NCBI RefSeq assembly: GCF_016598535.1
Contig: NZ_CP066779.1
Coordinates: forward strand, 434,001 to 498,000
Length of the DNA stretch: 64,000 nucleotides
DNA from: Rhodococcus sp. P-2
GTDB lineage: Bacteria; Actinomycetota; Actinomycetes; Mycobacteriales; Mycobacteriaceae
Reading direction: 5' to 3'
Below the pieces are notes generated by a model. The model saw only the letters and a list, made by a program, of their open reading frames with translations. It made no database searches and was not told the DNA's origin. A program made the translations under genes and the position numbers. Below are positions 47,093 through 57,218 of this stretch, in pieces; position 1 is the first letter of the stretch; every line of letters begins with the position of its first letter.

Positions 47093-48139
47093 ATGAAGGC
47101 AATCCAGTACACGAGAATCGGCGCAGAACCCGAACTCACGGAGATTCCCAAACCCGAGCCCGGTCCAGGTGAAGTGCTCCTGGAAGTGACCGCTGCCGGC
47201 GTCTGCCATTCGGACGACTTCATCATGAGCCTGCCGGAAGAGCAGTACACCTACGGCCTTCCGCTAACGCTCGGTCACGAAGGCGCGGGCAAGGTCGCGG
47301 CCGTCGGCGACGGTGTCGAAGGACTCGACATCGGAACCAACGTCGTCGTCTACGGGCCTTGGGGTTGCGGCAACTGTTGGCACTGCTCGCAGGGACTGGA
47401 AAACTACTGTTCTCGCGCACAAGAACTCGGCATCAATCCTCCCGGACTCGGCGCCCCTGGCGCGTTGGCCGAGTTCATGATCGTCGATTCACCTCGTCAT
47501 CTCGTCCCGATCGGCGACCTCGACCCGATCAAGACAGTGCCACTGACCGACGCCGGCCTGACGCCGTATCACGCGATCAAGCGTTCACTGCCGAAACTTC
47601 GCGGAGGCTCGTACGCAGTTGTCATCGGAACCGGTGGGCTCGGCCACGTCGCCATCCAACTCCTCCGTCACCTCTCGGCAGCAACTGTCATCGCACTCGA
47701 CGTGAGCGCGGACAAGCTCGAACTGGCAACCAAGGTAGGCGCTCACGAAGTGGTTCTGTCCGACAAGGACGCGGCGGAGAACGTCCGCAAGGTCACCGGA
47801 AGTCAGGGCGCCGCACTGGTTCTCGACTTCGTGGGCTATCAGCCCACCATCGACACCGCGATGGCCGTCGCCGGTGTCGGATCCGACGTCACCATCGTCG
47901 GGATCGGTGACGGTCAGGCCCACGCCAAGGTCGGGTTCTTCCAGAGTCCTTACGAGGCTTCGGTGACAGTTCCGTACTGGGGTGCCCGCAACGAGCTGAT
48001 CGAATTGATCGACCTGGCGCACGCCGGCATCTTCGACATCGCGGTGGAGACCTTCAGCCTCGACAACGGAGCCGAAGCGTATCGACGACTGGCCGCCGGA
48101 ACGCTCAGCGGCCGCGCGGTTGTGGTTCCTGGTATGTAG
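47093..48139 (+). CDS. Zinc-dependent alcohol dehydrogenase (RE-ADH-like)
   Basis: The 348-residue medium-chain ADH has all zinc ligands: catalytic C38, H62 and D153, and structural C92, C95, C98 and C106. The Rossmann motif is VIGTGGLGHVAIQ. Length and sequence strongly recall the (S)-specific alcohol dehydrogenase of R. erythropolis, which reduces aromatic and aliphatic ketones with NADH; I cannot run an alignment. ATG 47093 follows AAAGGAG. A small palindrome TTAGC-GGG-GCTAA at 47029-47041 upstream may be an operator. It is a stand-alone gene next to gatB. Confidence 0.95.
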   Translation: MKAIQYTRIGAEPELTEIPKPEPGPGEVLLEVTAAGVCHSDDFIMSLPEEQYTYGLPLTLGHEGAGKVAAVGDGVEGLDIGTNVVVYGPWGCGNCWHCSQGLENYCSRAQELGINPPGLGAPGALAEFMIVDSPRHLVPIGDLDPIKTVPLTDAGLTPYHAIKRSLPKLRGGSYAVVIGTGGLGHVAIQLLRHLSAATVIALDVSADKLELATKVGAHEVVLSDKDAAENVRKVTGSQGAALVLDFVGYQPTIDTAMAVAGVGSDVTIVGIGDGQAHAKVGFFQSPYEASVTVPYWGARNELIELIDLAHAGIFDIAVETFSLDNGAEAYRRLAAGTLSGRAVVVPGM

Positions 48140-48186
48140 ATCGACGGTGGTGGAACGACCGCGGTAAGAACCACAGCGGAAAAACA

Positions 48187-48223
48187 CTGATGCCCGGCCG
48201 AATTCGTTTCGGCCGGGCATCAG
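48187..48223. terminator. Bidirectional terminator between ADH and gatB
   Basis: A perfect 16-bp stem CTGATGCCCGGCCGAA and its complement around a TTCGT loop separates the convergent genes. Confidence 0.85.
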
Positions 48224-48239
48224 CGTTCGCTACCGAGGA

Positions 48240-49751
48240 CTAGCTGCACGCCTCGATGACAAGTTCCTTCACACGAGCCGCGTCTGCCTGCCCACGTGTG
48301 GCCTTCATGACGTCGCCGACGATCTTTCCGGCGGCCTGGACCTTGCCACTGCGGATCTTGTCGGCGATGTCGGGGTTGGCTGCGAGTGCTTCGTCGACGG
48401 CCGCCTTGAGCTTGGTTTCGTCACGTTCGACGACCAATTCCGGGTGGGCCGCGACAACCTGCTCCGGATCGCCCTCACCGTCGAGGACGTGATCGACGAC
48501 CTGGCGAGCGACCTTGTTGTTGAGCTTTCCGCTGTCGATGAGAGCTACGACCTGCGCAACCTGCGCCGGGGTGATCGGCAGAGCACCGAGTTCGACGCCG
48601 CGGGTGTTTGCCTGCTGCGAGAGGTAAGACAGCCACCACGAGCGCGCTGCCTCGGGCGAAGCACCGGCCTCGGTGGTCGCGATCACCAGATCGATGGCAC
48701 CGGCATTGACGAGGTCTCGCATGACCTCGTCGGAAATTCCCCAGTCCTTCTGGATCCGCGCGCGGCGAATCCAGGGAAGCTCCGGCAAGGTGCCGCGCAG
48801 TTCTTCGACCCACTCGGCGCTCGGAGCGACTGGCTCGAGATCCGGTTCCGGGAAGTAGCGGTAGTCCTCGGCCGTTTCCTTGCGGCGTCCGGCAGCGGTG
48901 GTGCCGTCGGCCTCCTGGAAGTGGCGGGTCTCCTGGATGACCTCACCACCGGCGTCGAGAACTGCTGCCTGACGGCGCATTTCGTAGCGAACTGCGACCT
49001 CGACGCTCTTGAGGGAGTTGACGTTCTTGGTCTCGGTACGCGTTCCGAGTTCCTTGGCGCCGATCGGCATCAGCGAGATGTTGGCGTCGCAGCGCATAGA
49101 TCCCTGATCCATGCGCACGTCGGAGACGTCGAGTGATTTGAGCAGATCACGAAGCGCCGTCACGTACGCACGAGCAACCTCGGGAGCGCGCTCACCGGCA
49201 CCGTGGATGGTCTTGGTGACGATCTCGACCAGCGGCACACCCGCACGGTTGTAGTCGAGCAGTGAGTGGCTCGCACCGTGGATACGGCCGGTAGCGCCAC
49301 CGACGTGGAGGGACTTACCGGTGTCCTCCTCCATGTGCGCACGTTCGATCTCCACGCGCCACGTCGTGCCGTCGTCGAGGATCACGTCGAGGTAGCCCTC
49401 GGTGGCGATCGGCTCGTCGTACTGGGAGATCTGGTAGTTCTTCGGCTGATCCGGGTAGAAGTAGTTCTTGCGCGCGAATCGGCCCCACGGCGTGATGGAG
49501 CAGTTGAGCGCAAGGCCGATCCGGATCGCGGACTCGACAGCGGCTGCGTTCACCACCGGCAACGAACCGGGCATGCCCAGACAGACCGGGCACACCTGGG
49601 TATTGGGTTCGGCACCGAACTCGGTGGGGCACGGGCAGAACATCTTGGTCGCGGTGCCGAGTTCTACGTGCACCTCCATACCCATCACAGGCTCGTACTT
49701 GGTCAGTACTTCGTCGTAATCGAGGATGTCGGGCGCATCGACAGCAGTCAT
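48240..49751 (-). CDS. gatB: Aspartyl/glutamyl-tRNA amidotransferase subunit B
   Basis: GatB is the tRNA-binding kinase/transamidase subunit of GatCAB. It has 503 residues from ATG 49751. The signature [16 protein letters not shown] with the downstream [14 protein letters not shown] cysteines is present, then [15 protein letters not shown], and a C-terminal YqeY-like helical domain. An upstream frame to 50105 overlaps pfkA and is rejected. It is 25 bp downstream of pfkA on the same strand. Confidence 0.97.
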   Translation of the reverse strand: MTAVDAPDILDYDEVLTKYEPVMGMEVHVELGTATKMFCPCPTEFGAEPNTQVCPVCLGMPGSLPVVNAAAVESAIRIGLALNCSITPWGRFARKNYFYPDQPKNYQISQYDEPIATEGYLDVILDDGTTWRVEIERAHMEEDTGKSLHVGGATGRIHGASHSLLDYNRAGVPLVEIVTKTIHGAGERAPEVARAYVTALRDLLKSLDVSDVRMDQGSMRCDANISLMPIGAKELGTRTETKNVNSLKSVEVAVRYEMRRQAAVLDAGGEVIQETRHFQEADGTTAAGRRKETAEDYRYFPEPDLEPVAPSAEWVEELRGTLPELPWIRRARIQKDWGISDEVMRDLVNAGAIDLVIATTEAGASPEAARSWWLSYLSQQANTRGVELGALPITPAQVAQVVALIDSGKLNNKVARQVVDHVLDGEGDPEQVVAAHPELVVERDETKLKAAVDEALAANPDIADKIRSGKVQAAGKIVGDVMKATRGQADAARVKELVIEACS

Positions 49752-49776
49752 GGTGATCAGTTTATGCGTCCGCGGC

Positions 49777-50808
49777 TCAGCCGAAGAATGCGGCTGACTC
49801 CTCGTAGCGCTCCTTGGGCACCGTCTTGAGCTTGCGTGTCGCCTCGGCGAGTGGAACGAGGTCGATGGACGTTCCGTGCAACGCGACCATCTGACCGAAA
49901 TCTCCGCGGTGAGCTGCGTCGGTGGCGTGAACTCCGAAGCGAGTGGCGAGGATGCGGTCGTGCGGCGTCGGGGTGCCGCCGCGCTGAATGTGTCCGAGGA
50001 CTGTGGTGCGAACTTCCTTGCCGATGCGGCGCTCGATCTCGTTGCCGAGCTGCTGCGCGACGCCGGTGAAGATCTTGTGGCCGAACTCGTCGATGCCGCC
50101 CTCACGCAAAGTCATCGACGCGGGATCGGGCATCGCACCTTCAGCCACGACGCAGATGAAGTGGGAGTCGCCACGCTGGAAGCGCTTCTTGACCATCGCG
50201 CACACCTCGTCGACGTCGAACGGCTGTTCCGGAACCAGAGTCAGGTGTGCCCCCGACGCCAGTCCGGCTTGCAGCGCGATCCAGCCCGCGTGCCGGCCCA
50301 TGACCTCGACGAGCATGACGCGCTGGTGAGATTCGGCCGTGGTGTGGAGCCTGTCGATGGCGTCGGTCGCGACGGCCAAGGCGGTGTCGAAGCCGAAAGT
50401 CACGTCGGTGCAGTCGATGTCGTTGTCGATCGTCTTGGGCACGCCGATCACGGGCACGCCGCTCTCGGAGAGCCAACTGGCCGCGGTCAGTGTGCCTTCG
50501 CCACCGATCGGGATCAGGACGTCGATCCCGTTGTCGTCGAGGGTCTGTTTGATCTGATCGAGGCCCGCGCGGAGTTTGTCGGGGTTCACGCGAGCTGTGC
50601 CGAGGATCGTGCCGCCGCGGGTGAGGATGCGATTGATGCGGTCGTCGGAGTCGAGTGGCACCTTGCGGTCCTCGAGCAGTCCTCGCCAACCGTCCCGGAA
50701 TCCGACCACGGTACTGCCGTAACGACCGGCCGACGTACGTACGACGGCGCGGATGACCGCGTTCAAGCCCGGGCAGTCGCCGCCGCCCGTGAGGATTCCG
50801 ATTCGCAT
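49777..50808 (-). CDS. pfkA: 6-phosphofructokinase
   Basis: The 343-residue enzyme phosphorylates fructose-6-phosphate. The catalytic core is [12 protein letters not shown], and the phosphoryl-donor site is GGEGTLTA. The residue after GGE is glycine, as in ATP-dependent enzymes, while PKTIDND has the lysine typical of PPi-dependent ones (residue 125). This combination occurs in ATP-dependent actinobacterial PFKs, so ATP is likely but not proven. ATG start. In M. tuberculosis it is between gatA and gatB; here four genes separate it from gatA. Confidence 0.94.
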   Translation of the reverse strand: MRIGILTGGGDCPGLNAVIRAVVRTSAGRYGSTVVGFRDGWRGLLEDRKVPLDSDDRINRILTRGGTILGTARVNPDKLRAGLDQIKQTLDDNGIDVLIPIGGEGTLTAASWLSESGVPVIGVPKTIDNDIDCTDVTFGFDTALAVATDAIDRLHTTAESHQRVMLVEVMGRHAGWIALQAGLASGAHLTLVPEQPFDVDEVCAMVKKRFQRGDSHFICVVAEGAMPDPASMTLREGGIDEFGHKIFTGVAQQLGNEIERRIGKEVRTTVLGHIQRGGTPTPHDRILATRFGVHATDAAHRGDFGQMVALHGTSIDLVPLAEATRKLKTVPKERYEESAAFFG

Positions 50809-50923
50809 AGTGCAGCACCTCTCGTGACCGGATTGTGGATCTTGATGTCCATCTTCCCCCAGTCACCGTATTGCCGCAGGATAGCGGCGTTGCCGAGCCG
50901 CAACGCCGCGCCGAGCGAGAGCA

Positions 50924-51586
50924 CTAGCCAGGCGTGACGAGCCCGCTTTCGTAGGCCAACACGACTGCCTGGGCACGATCGCGCAGATCGAGCTTGGACA
51001 GCACCTTCCCGACATGGGTCTTGACCGTTTGTTCGGCGACGAACAAACGCTCGGCGATCTCGACGTTGGACAACCCGCGGGCGATCAATTCGAGGACCTC
51101 ACGCTCACGCGGGGTCAACGCGTCGAGCGCTGCGGGTCGTGCGCGCGGGGCCGCCCGGCGACTCGTCACATCGGCGATCAGACGCCGCGTCACCGTCGGG
51201 GCCAACAAGGCCTGCCCTTCGGCGACGACGCGTACCGCCCGAATCAGTTCCTCGGCCGGTGCGTCCTTGAGCATGAACCCGCTCGCCCCGACGCTCAGTG
51301 CCTCGTAGACGTAGTCGTCGATGTCGAAAGTGGTGAGCATGAGAACTCGCACCGGTGGTTCCCACCCGGCGGACAGAATCTGGCGGGCAGCGTCGAGTCC
51401 GTTCATCTCGGGCATACGAACATCCATCAACACCACATCCGGGCGCAGACGCGCAACCTCGGCGACGGCGATCTTGCCGTCCGGCGCATCGCCGATCACG
51501 CTGATGTCGGGCTGGGCGGAGAGTAGGGCTCCGAACCCTTGTCGAACCATCGCCTGGTCGTCTGCGATGAATACTGTGATGGGCAC
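50924..51586 (-). CDS. NarL/LuxR-family response regulator
   Basis: The 220-residue regulator has a receiver domain with the acidic pocket D9/D10, phosphoacceptor D55 (VVLMDVRMPEMNG) and K107, and a LuxR-type helix-turn-helix (LTPREREVLELIARGLSNVEIAERLF, about residues 155-185). Its sensor kinase gene lies 9 bp upstream on the same strand. It has the layout of the LiaR/DesR-type two-component systems that act on envelope or membrane state; the target is unknown. ATG start. Confidence 0.93.
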   Translation of the reverse strand: MPITVFIADDQAMVRQGFGALLSAQPDISVIGDAPDGKIAVAEVARLRPDVVLMDVRMPEMNGLDAARQILSAGWEPPVRVLMLTTFDIDDYVYEALSVGASGFMLKDAPAEELIRAVRVVAEGQALLAPTVTRRLIADVTSRRAAPRARPAALDALTPREREVLELIARGLSNVEIAERLFVAEQTVKTHVGKVLSKLDLRDRAQAVVLAYESGLVTPG

Positions 51587-51595
51587 TCGGACAGC

Positions 51596-52870
51596 CTAGG
51601 CGGGCATCGACGGCAACTCGGCCCGCACCTCGAACCCTCCATCCTCTCGCCGGTTTGCCAGCAGCATGCCGCCCACCGCCGAAGCCCGCTCACGCATTCC
51701 ACGGATTCCGTTGCCACCAGTGGTTTCCGACGCCGAGTGCTGATTGCCGCCCAATGGCGAAGGTCCGTTGTTCACGTACGCGCTCACCGATTGCGGACCG
51801 AAGGCCACGGCGACCTCGATGGGCCCGCCGGGTGAATGCCTGGCCGCGTTGGTGATCGACTCCTGAATGATCCGGTAGAGCGCAAGGCCCGTGGATTCCG
51901 AGACCGACGCCCGATCGCCGTCGACTCGCCACGACACCGGAAGTCCGGCACGGGTACTGCCGAGCAACAGTTCGTCCAACTGGTCGACGCCCGGTTGCGG
52001 AGCCGTCACCACGGTGTCCCCGTCGCTGCGCAGGACTCCGAGGAGGCCGCGGATCTCGTTGAGCGCTGCTCGCCCTGTCTCACTTATCGATTCGAATTCC
52101 GTTCGGATCTCCGAGGTGACTGCATCGAGCCGGTAGGGCGCGCTCTGCGCTTGCACGACCACCATCGACATGTGATGGGCCACGATGTCGTGCAAGTCGC
52201 GGGCGATCCGCGCCTTCTCCTCGAGGATCGTGCGCCGAGTGCGTTCGAGTTCACTGACTTCCTCCTGCTTGGCCAACTGGCGGCGCGAGAGAACCAACCA
52301 GCGGATCAACAGGCAGAAGACGACCAGGGCACTCAGCCCGACGGCCCAACCGGCTCCGTCGCTTCCCGGCGCGTTGCCGAGGAAGAGCAGCACCGTGGCG
52401 ATCCAGGCGACACCGACAACCTGAATGGGCGCCCGCAGGCTCACTGCGGCCAGCAAGGACATCAGCACGATGATGTGGACGACCTGCCACGGGTAGTCGT
52501 AACCGGACGTGTTGTCGAACACCAACGGGATGATCAGTGCCGAGACCGCCGACACCGCCCAACCCAACGGAGCGTTGATTCGGATCAGGACGAACGGAAA
52601 AGCGGCCAACGCGGCGACGAAGGGCATGATCGGCGGCGAAACATGATGCGTCAGTTGCAGTGTCGGCCAGGCAATCGAATAGAGGATCAGAGTGATCACG
52701 ACGACGACGATGTTCCAGAACTGACCGCGCGCCACGAAACTGGTTGCGCGGCGAACCTTCTCCGAATGTACTACCGCCCCGTCGAGGCCGGACAGCATCG
52801 ACCCGGCAGTGGCGTATGTCGGCGCGGACACATCCGGTGCGCCCCTGTTCTTCCTTCGGACCTTGATCAC
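51596..52870 (-). CDS. Membrane sensor histidine kinase
   Basis: The 424-residue NarL-type (HPK7) kinase has about five or six hydrophobic helices (residues 50-195), a DHp domain with phosphoaccepting H227 in RIARDLHDIVAHHMSMV, and a HATPase domain with LYRIIQESITNAARHS and NGIRGMRERA. No extracellular sensor domain is present, so it may sense membrane changes. GTG 52870 is six bases after TAGGCT; it may be a leaderless start. Paired with the response regulator 9 bp downstream. Signals are unknown. Confidence 0.92.
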   Translation of the reverse strand: MIKVRRKNRGAPDVSAPTYATAGSMLSGLDGAVVHSEKVRRATSFVARGQFWNIVVVVITLILYSIAWPTLQLTHHVSPPIMPFVAALAAFPFVLIRINAPLGWAVSAVSALIIPLVFDNTSGYDYPWQVVHIIVLMSLLAAVSLRAPIQVVGVAWIATVLLFLGNAPGSDGAGWAVGLSALVVFCLLIRWLVLSRRQLAKQEEVSELERTRRTILEEKARIARDLHDIVAHHMSMVVVQAQSAPYRLDAVTSEIRTEFESISETGRAALNEIRGLLGVLRSDGDTVVTAPQPGVDQLDELLLGSTRAGLPVSWRVDGDRASVSESTGLALYRIIQESITNAARHSPGGPIEVAVAFGPQSVSAYVNNGPSPLGGNQHSASETTGGNGIRGMRERASAVGGMLLANRREDGGFEVRAELPSMPA

Positions 52871-53034
52871 TCGTCAAGCCTATGAAGGCGAACCCCGAAA
52901 GTCCTCATACTGCAGAGTGAGATCCCCCTACCTCCGAGGTATCACAGGGGAGGGAATTCTCACCCGATCGCGCGCCGGAGAACCCCTCCACAGAGCGATG
53001 ACCGCCAGGATTGTCCGTTCATAGCGTGAACGGC

Positions 53035-53709
53035 ATGCGGATCACACGAGTGAAAGACCTCTCGCGAAGCGGCGGTACCTGGGCTGCCTTGGCCTTGGCT
53101 GCAACGGCAGCGATTACCGTCACCGCCGGCGCGAGCGGCGCCGAGTCGCCGCGCACCGAGAATTCGAACGCATCCAGGGCCATCGCCACCGTGACTACCG
53201 CGAATGCCTCTGACGCTGCGACCACCATCCCGGCAGATTTCGCCGCATTTGCCGGCTACACCCCCACCGTGGTCGACGGATACCTCGCCAATCCCCACGG
53301 CGACTGCTCGTCCCCGGTCCCACTGCCCGACGAATTCGACTCGGCCTGCAAAGCACACGATCTCGGGTACGACCTACTCCGCTACGCGCATTCACACGGA
53401 ACGGAACTGGGGCCGTGGGCCCGGCAGGTCCTCGACGGTCAGCTCGACGAGCGAATGCATGCGGCCTGTGAAGACCGCACGTCCTTTCTCTCACGTGGGT
53501 ATTGCTTCGCGATGGCCGATGTAGCTGTCACGGCGGTGAACGGAAACTCCTGGCGCCAAAGCTATCTGACACCGGTCACGGAATCTGGATTCGGTTACGG
53601 CACGGCCGGAGTTCTTGCTGTTTCCGCCCTCGGCTTCACCCTGATGCGGTCGCGGCGCCTCGCCCCGTCGAACGAGTTCTCCATCTCCCCGAAAGCGATT
53701 GCAGCATGA
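53035..53709 (+). CDS. Secreted phospholipase A2 (prokaryotic type)
   Basis: The 224-residue protein has a signal peptide (about residues 10-38, cleavage near ASGA-ES), then the bacterial phospholipase A2 motif DEFDSACKAHDLGYDLLRY with catalytic H108 and D109, and four or more cysteines for disulfides. A hydrophobic segment and RSRRL near the C-terminus (YGTAGVLAVSALGFTLM) suggest membrane anchoring. PLA2 hydrolyses the sn-2 ester of phospholipids. ATG 53035; GTG 53026 would add three residues. Its stop overlaps the start of the hydrolase gene. Confidence 0.85.
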   Translation: MRITRVKDLSRSGGTWAALALAATAAITVTAGASGAESPRTENSNASRAIATVTTANASDAATTIPADFAAFAGYTPTVVDGYLANPHGDCSSPVPLPDEFDSACKAHDLGYDLLRYAHSHGTELGPWARQVLDGQLDERMHAACEDRTSFLSRGYCFAMADVAVTAVNGNSWRQSYLTPVTESGFGYGTAGVLAVSALGFTLMRSRRLAPSNEFSISPKAIAA

Positions 53710-55106
53710 GCGTTCTGAATGCGTCACGGACCCCCGTCCTCGCCCGAGTCGGGGCGCTGGCGGTCCCTCGGGTGTCCACGAGTGTCGCCGTGGCAGCGAT
53801 GTCCGCCATCTCGCTGGCCCCAGGACTGCTGCCGAGATCAGCCGCACTCCAGGGTGTGTTCAGCGGACTGCTCGTCGCGGTCGGGCTGCTGACGGTGTGG
53901 GTGTTCTCCGCGATCGCCCGTCCACTCGTGCCCGATCGCGTCAAGGCCGGATTCGACGAACGTCATTGGCGCATCTGCGCGTTCGGACTGTCGACGGCCG
54001 CCACCGCCGTAGCGATGTTCGCCGCCGCCGGTTGGCAGAGTTCGTTGCGAGCAGCGATGGGGGCACCGCCTGCCGGACCGCTCCACTGGGTGGAGGCGGG
54101 TTGCATTGCCGCGCTGACCGCCCTTGGCCTCTGGGGCATCGGGGTCGGGATGTCGAAGGCGCTGCGGTGGATGGGTTTCGCGCGGGGTGTGGGCGCCCTG
54201 GTCATGGGAGTCCTCGGAGTGCAGTTGGTCGTCGGCCCTGCCGTCTGGAACGGTCTCGCCGATTCGTTCGACAAGTCCAACTCGTACATCGACAGCGCTC
54301 TGACACAGCCACTTTCGGCGTCCGGGTCAGGCGGCCCCGATTCTCTGATCTCGTGGACGTCGATGGGGGCGGAGGGACGCAAGTTCGTCGCTGCCGGCGA
54401 AGACTCGGTGCGCGTCTATGCCGGTCTGGATTCCGCACCCGACGCCACATCACGTGCCGCTCTCGCGGTGAGCGAACTCGATCGCGTCGGCGGCTTTGCC
54501 CGCAACAGCGTCGTGGTGGCCGTTCCGACCGGCTCGGGGTGGATCGACACCCACGCCGTCGACGGTATCGAGCAACGGTTCGGCGGGGACGTCGCGATCG
54601 TCGGACAGCAATACTCCGACGCACCCAGCTGGGCGACATTCCTGTTCAGCCGCGACGACGCCGAAGAATCAGCCACCGCCCTGTTCACGGCTGTCGGCAG
54701 CCACATCGCCGCGATGCCCGCCGAGGATCGACCGGACTTGTTCCTCTACGGACAGAGCCTCGGCGCCGTCGGCGGAAGCGCCGCACTGACCGAGGCTTTG
54801 TCCGAGGGCAGTCCCATCGTCCCGTGCGACGTGTTGTGGGCCGGTCCCCCGGCCGGCGCGACACGAACGGACGGCGCAACCGTCCTCGCGAACACGTCCG
54901 ACCCGGTGGTGTGGTGGTCGCCCGCCCTCGCGACACAGAAGCCGGATCTGAGCCGAGCGGCCCAGGATGCACCGATTCCTCAGTGGATCCCGGGCGTCAC
55001 CTTCCTGCAGACCACCGTCGACATGCTCGGTTCGCTCGGTGTCCCCGCCGGTCACGGCCACCGCTACGGAACCGATCAGGGAACGGCTTTGGGGACGTGC
55101 TCCTGA
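53706..55106 (+). CDS. Membrane alpha/beta-hydrolase (Abhydrolase_9-like)
   Basis: The 466-residue protein starts with about four hydrophobic helices (residues 15-185), then a soluble domain with the nucleophile motif LYGQSLGAVGGS (S351). This architecture fits the Abhydrolase_9 families of actinobacteria, which have no known substrate. ATG 53706 overlaps the stop of the PLA2 gene (ATGA), so the two proteins are made together. It may act on lipids or lyso-products generated outside the membrane, but that is inference. The duplicated 44-bp palindrome follows the stop. Confidence 0.82.
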   Translation: MSVLNASRTPVLARVGALAVPRVSTSVAVAAMSAISLAPGLLPRSAALQGVFSGLLVAVGLLTVWVFSAIARPLVPDRVKAGFDERHWRICAFGLSTAATAVAMFAAAGWQSSLRAAMGAPPAGPLHWVEAGCIAALTALGLWGIGVGMSKALRWMGFARGVGALVMGVLGVQLVVGPAVWNGLADSFDKSNSYIDSALTQPLSASGSGGPDSLISWTSMGAEGRKFVAAGEDSVRVYAGLDSAPDATSRAALAVSELDRVGGFARNSVVVAVPTGSGWIDTHAVDGIEQRFGGDVAIVGQQYSDAPSWATFLFSRDDAEESATALFTAVGSHIAAMPAEDRPDLFLYGQSLGAVGGSAALTEALSEGSPIVPCDVLWAGPPAGATRTDGATVLANTSDPVVWWSPALATQKPDLSRAAQDAPIPQWIPGVTFLQTTVDMLGSLGVPAGHGHRYGTDQGTALGTCS

Positions 55107-55111
55107 AACTG

Positions 55112-55155
55112 CTGTGCGCCTTTATTAACCGCGGGGGGTTAATAAAGGCGCACAG
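55112..55155. repeat. 44-bp palindromic repeat, copy 2
   Basis: Identical to the 34576-34619 copy except for one base in the right arm (CGG to GGG). It lies between the convergent hydrolase gene and gatA, eight bases past the gatA stop, the same spacing logic as copy 1 after serA. Confidence 0.85.
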
Positions 55156-55163
55156 CAAACAGA

Positions 55164-56642
55164 TCAGACCGCAGTTGCAATCGGGCCGCGAGCAGCTTCG
55201 TAGGCGGCACCGACGCGGTAGAGGCGCTCGTCAGCCATGGCGGGCGCCATGATCTGAAGGCCCACCGGCAGGTTGTCGTCCGCCGACAGCCCCGAGGGCA
55301 CCGACATCGCGCAGTGTCCGGCCAGGTTGGTCGGCAACGTGCACAGGTCGGAGAGATACATGGCCAGCGGGTCGCCCACCTTCTCCCCCAACTTCCACGG
55401 CGTGAACGGGCTGGTCGGCGAGACCAGTACGTCTACATTCTCGTAGGCCTTGTCGAAATCGCGCGCGATGAGCGTGCGGACCTTGAGCGCCGAACCGTAG
55501 TAGGCGTCGTAGTATCCCGAAGACAGTGCGTAGGTACCGATCATGATGCGGCGCTTGACCTCCGGGCCGAAACCGGCGGCGCGGGTTGCCGCCATGACCT
55601 GGTCGGCACTCATGTTGCCTTCGTCGACGCGCAGTCCGTAGCGCATGGCGTCGAAGCGGGCCAGGTTGGACGAGACCTCACTGGGCAGCACCAGGTAGTA
55701 CGACGCGAGCGCATGCTCGAAGCTCGGGCACGAAACCTCGACAACTTCGGCGCCCAAAGCCTTGAGTTGCTCGACAGCAGCGTCGAAGGAAGCGATGACG
55801 CCGGGCTGGTAGCTGTCGGAGTGAAGTTCCTTGACCACACCGACCTTGACGCCGCGCAGGTCGCCGGCTGCACCTTCACGTGCCGCAGCGACCACCGGAC
55901 GCACGGGGGCGTCGATGGACGTGGAGTCACGCGGATCGTGCCCGGCGATGACCTCGTGCAGCAGAGCGGTGTCGAGCACGGTGCGACCACAGGGGCCGCC
56001 CTGATCGAGCGAGGAGGCGCACGCGACGAGTCCGAAGCGTGAGACAGTCCCGTACGTCGGCTTGGTTCCGACCGTCGCGGTGACCGCAGCGGGCTGACGG
56101 ATCGAACCGCCGGTATCGGTGCCGATGGCCAGCGGGGCCTGACGGGACGCGAGCGCCGCTGCGCTACCGCCGCCCGAACCACCGGGGATGCGGGTGACGT
56201 CCCACGGGTTGCGCGTCGGGCCGAAGGCCGAGTTCTCGGTCGAAGAGCCCATCGCGAACTCGTCGAGGTTCGTCTTGCCGAGGATCGGGATGCCGGCCGC
56301 GCGCAGCTTCGAGGTCAGAGTCGCGTCGTACGGCGCGACCCAGCCTTCGAGAATCTTCGACGCACAGGTGGTCGGCATGTCCGTCGTGGTGAAGATGTCC
56401 TTCAACGCGATCGGAACACCGGCGAGTGCCGAAGCGGGTTCGTTTCCGCCTGCGAGCGAGTTGTCCACTGCTGCGGCGGCTTCGAGAGCCTGTTCGCCTG
56501 CCACGTGCAGGAACGCGTGGTACTCGGTGTCGACAGCAGCGATGCGGTCGAGATGCGCCTGCGTGACCTCTACCGAGGACACCTCACGCGAGTGGATCTT
56601 GCCGGCCAGCTCAGCGGCGTCCAGCGTGGTCAGATCGGTCAT
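55164..56642 (-). CDS. gatA: Aspartyl/glutamyl-tRNA amidotransferase subunit A
   Basis: GatA is the amidase that frees ammonia from glutamine for GatCAB. The 492-residue product has the amidase Ser-cisSer-Lys triad: K in [10 protein letters not shown] in [13 protein letters not shown] and S in [16 protein letters not shown] 56642 overlaps the gatC stop (ATGA, 56639-56642). It is separated from pfkA-gatB by the PLA2/hydrolase and two-component genes. Confidence 0.97.
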   Translation of the reverse strand: MTDLTTLDAAELAGKIHSREVSSVEVTQAHLDRIAAVDTEYHAFLHVAGEQALEAAAAVDNSLAGGNEPASALAGVPIALKDIFTTTDMPTTCASKILEGWVAPYDATLTSKLRAAGIPILGKTNLDEFAMGSSTENSAFGPTRNPWDVTRIPGGSGGGSAAALASRQAPLAIGTDTGGSIRQPAAVTATVGTKPTYGTVSRFGLVACASSLDQGGPCGRTVLDTALLHEVIAGHDPRDSTSIDAPVRPVVAAAREGAAGDLRGVKVGVVKELHSDSYQPGVIASFDAAVEQLKALGAEVVEVSCPSFEHALASYYLVLPSEVSSNLARFDAMRYGLRVDEGNMSADQVMAATRAAGFGPEVKRRIMIGTYALSSGYYDAYYGSALKVRTLIARDFDKAYENVDVLVSPTSPFTPWKLGEKVGDPLAMYLSDLCTLPTNLAGHCAMSVPSGLSADDNLPVGLQIMAPAMADERLYRVGAAYEAARGPIATAV

Positions 56643-56938
56643 TCGCCCTCTCCAAGGATCTGCGGAACCGCAAAGCGATCCTGTTCGACTGCGGGTGCTC
56701 CGGACAATGCCTGCTCGGGGGTCAATCCGGGCACGATCACGTCGGGGCGCGTCACGTTGGTGACGGCATTGGGGTTCGCCATGGGCGGGACGTCGTCGGC
56801 CGCGACCTCGGTGACCACCTTGACGTGGTTGAGAATCGAATCCAACTGACCGGCGAACTCGTCGAGTTCGGCATCGGACAGGGCGAGTCTGGACAGCCGC
56901 GCGAGGTGCGCGACCTCGTCACGGGAGATGGCAGGCAC
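56639..56938 (-). CDS. gatC: Aspartyl/glutamyl-tRNA amidotransferase subunit C
   Basis: The 99-residue GatC subunit stabilises GatA-GatB. It begins [21 protein letters not shown], typical of GatC. I use GTG 56938 with AAAGGGG upstream; a frame upstream to 56971 is not conserved. It overlaps gatA by four bases. Confidence 0.95.
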   Translation of the reverse strand: MPAISRDEVAHLARLSRLALSDAELDEFAGQLDSILNHVKVVTEVAADDVPPMANPNAVTNVTRPDVIVPGLTPEQALSGAPAVEQDRFAVPQILGEGE

Positions 56939-57218
56939 CGCGGGGCCCCTTTCGGAAGAGGACGTGAACATTGCCGGTCCAGCCTAGTTGCTCGCCGCGA
57001 CAGACCTGTAAGCACGCCTGCAGTACCGAACGACGAGCACTCTCACTGTGTCGATCGCCACGCCGGATTCCGGCGGTGTGTTTCGCTCGTGTGACAAGCA
57101 TGTGCATCTGGCGTGACGCCGCCGCGGCGCCCACCATCGCAGGTTGAGCAAGTGCAAAGATGAGTCAGACCCGGGTCGACGTGATCCGGGCGAGAACCGA
57201 TCAGCGAAAGGCACGCAC

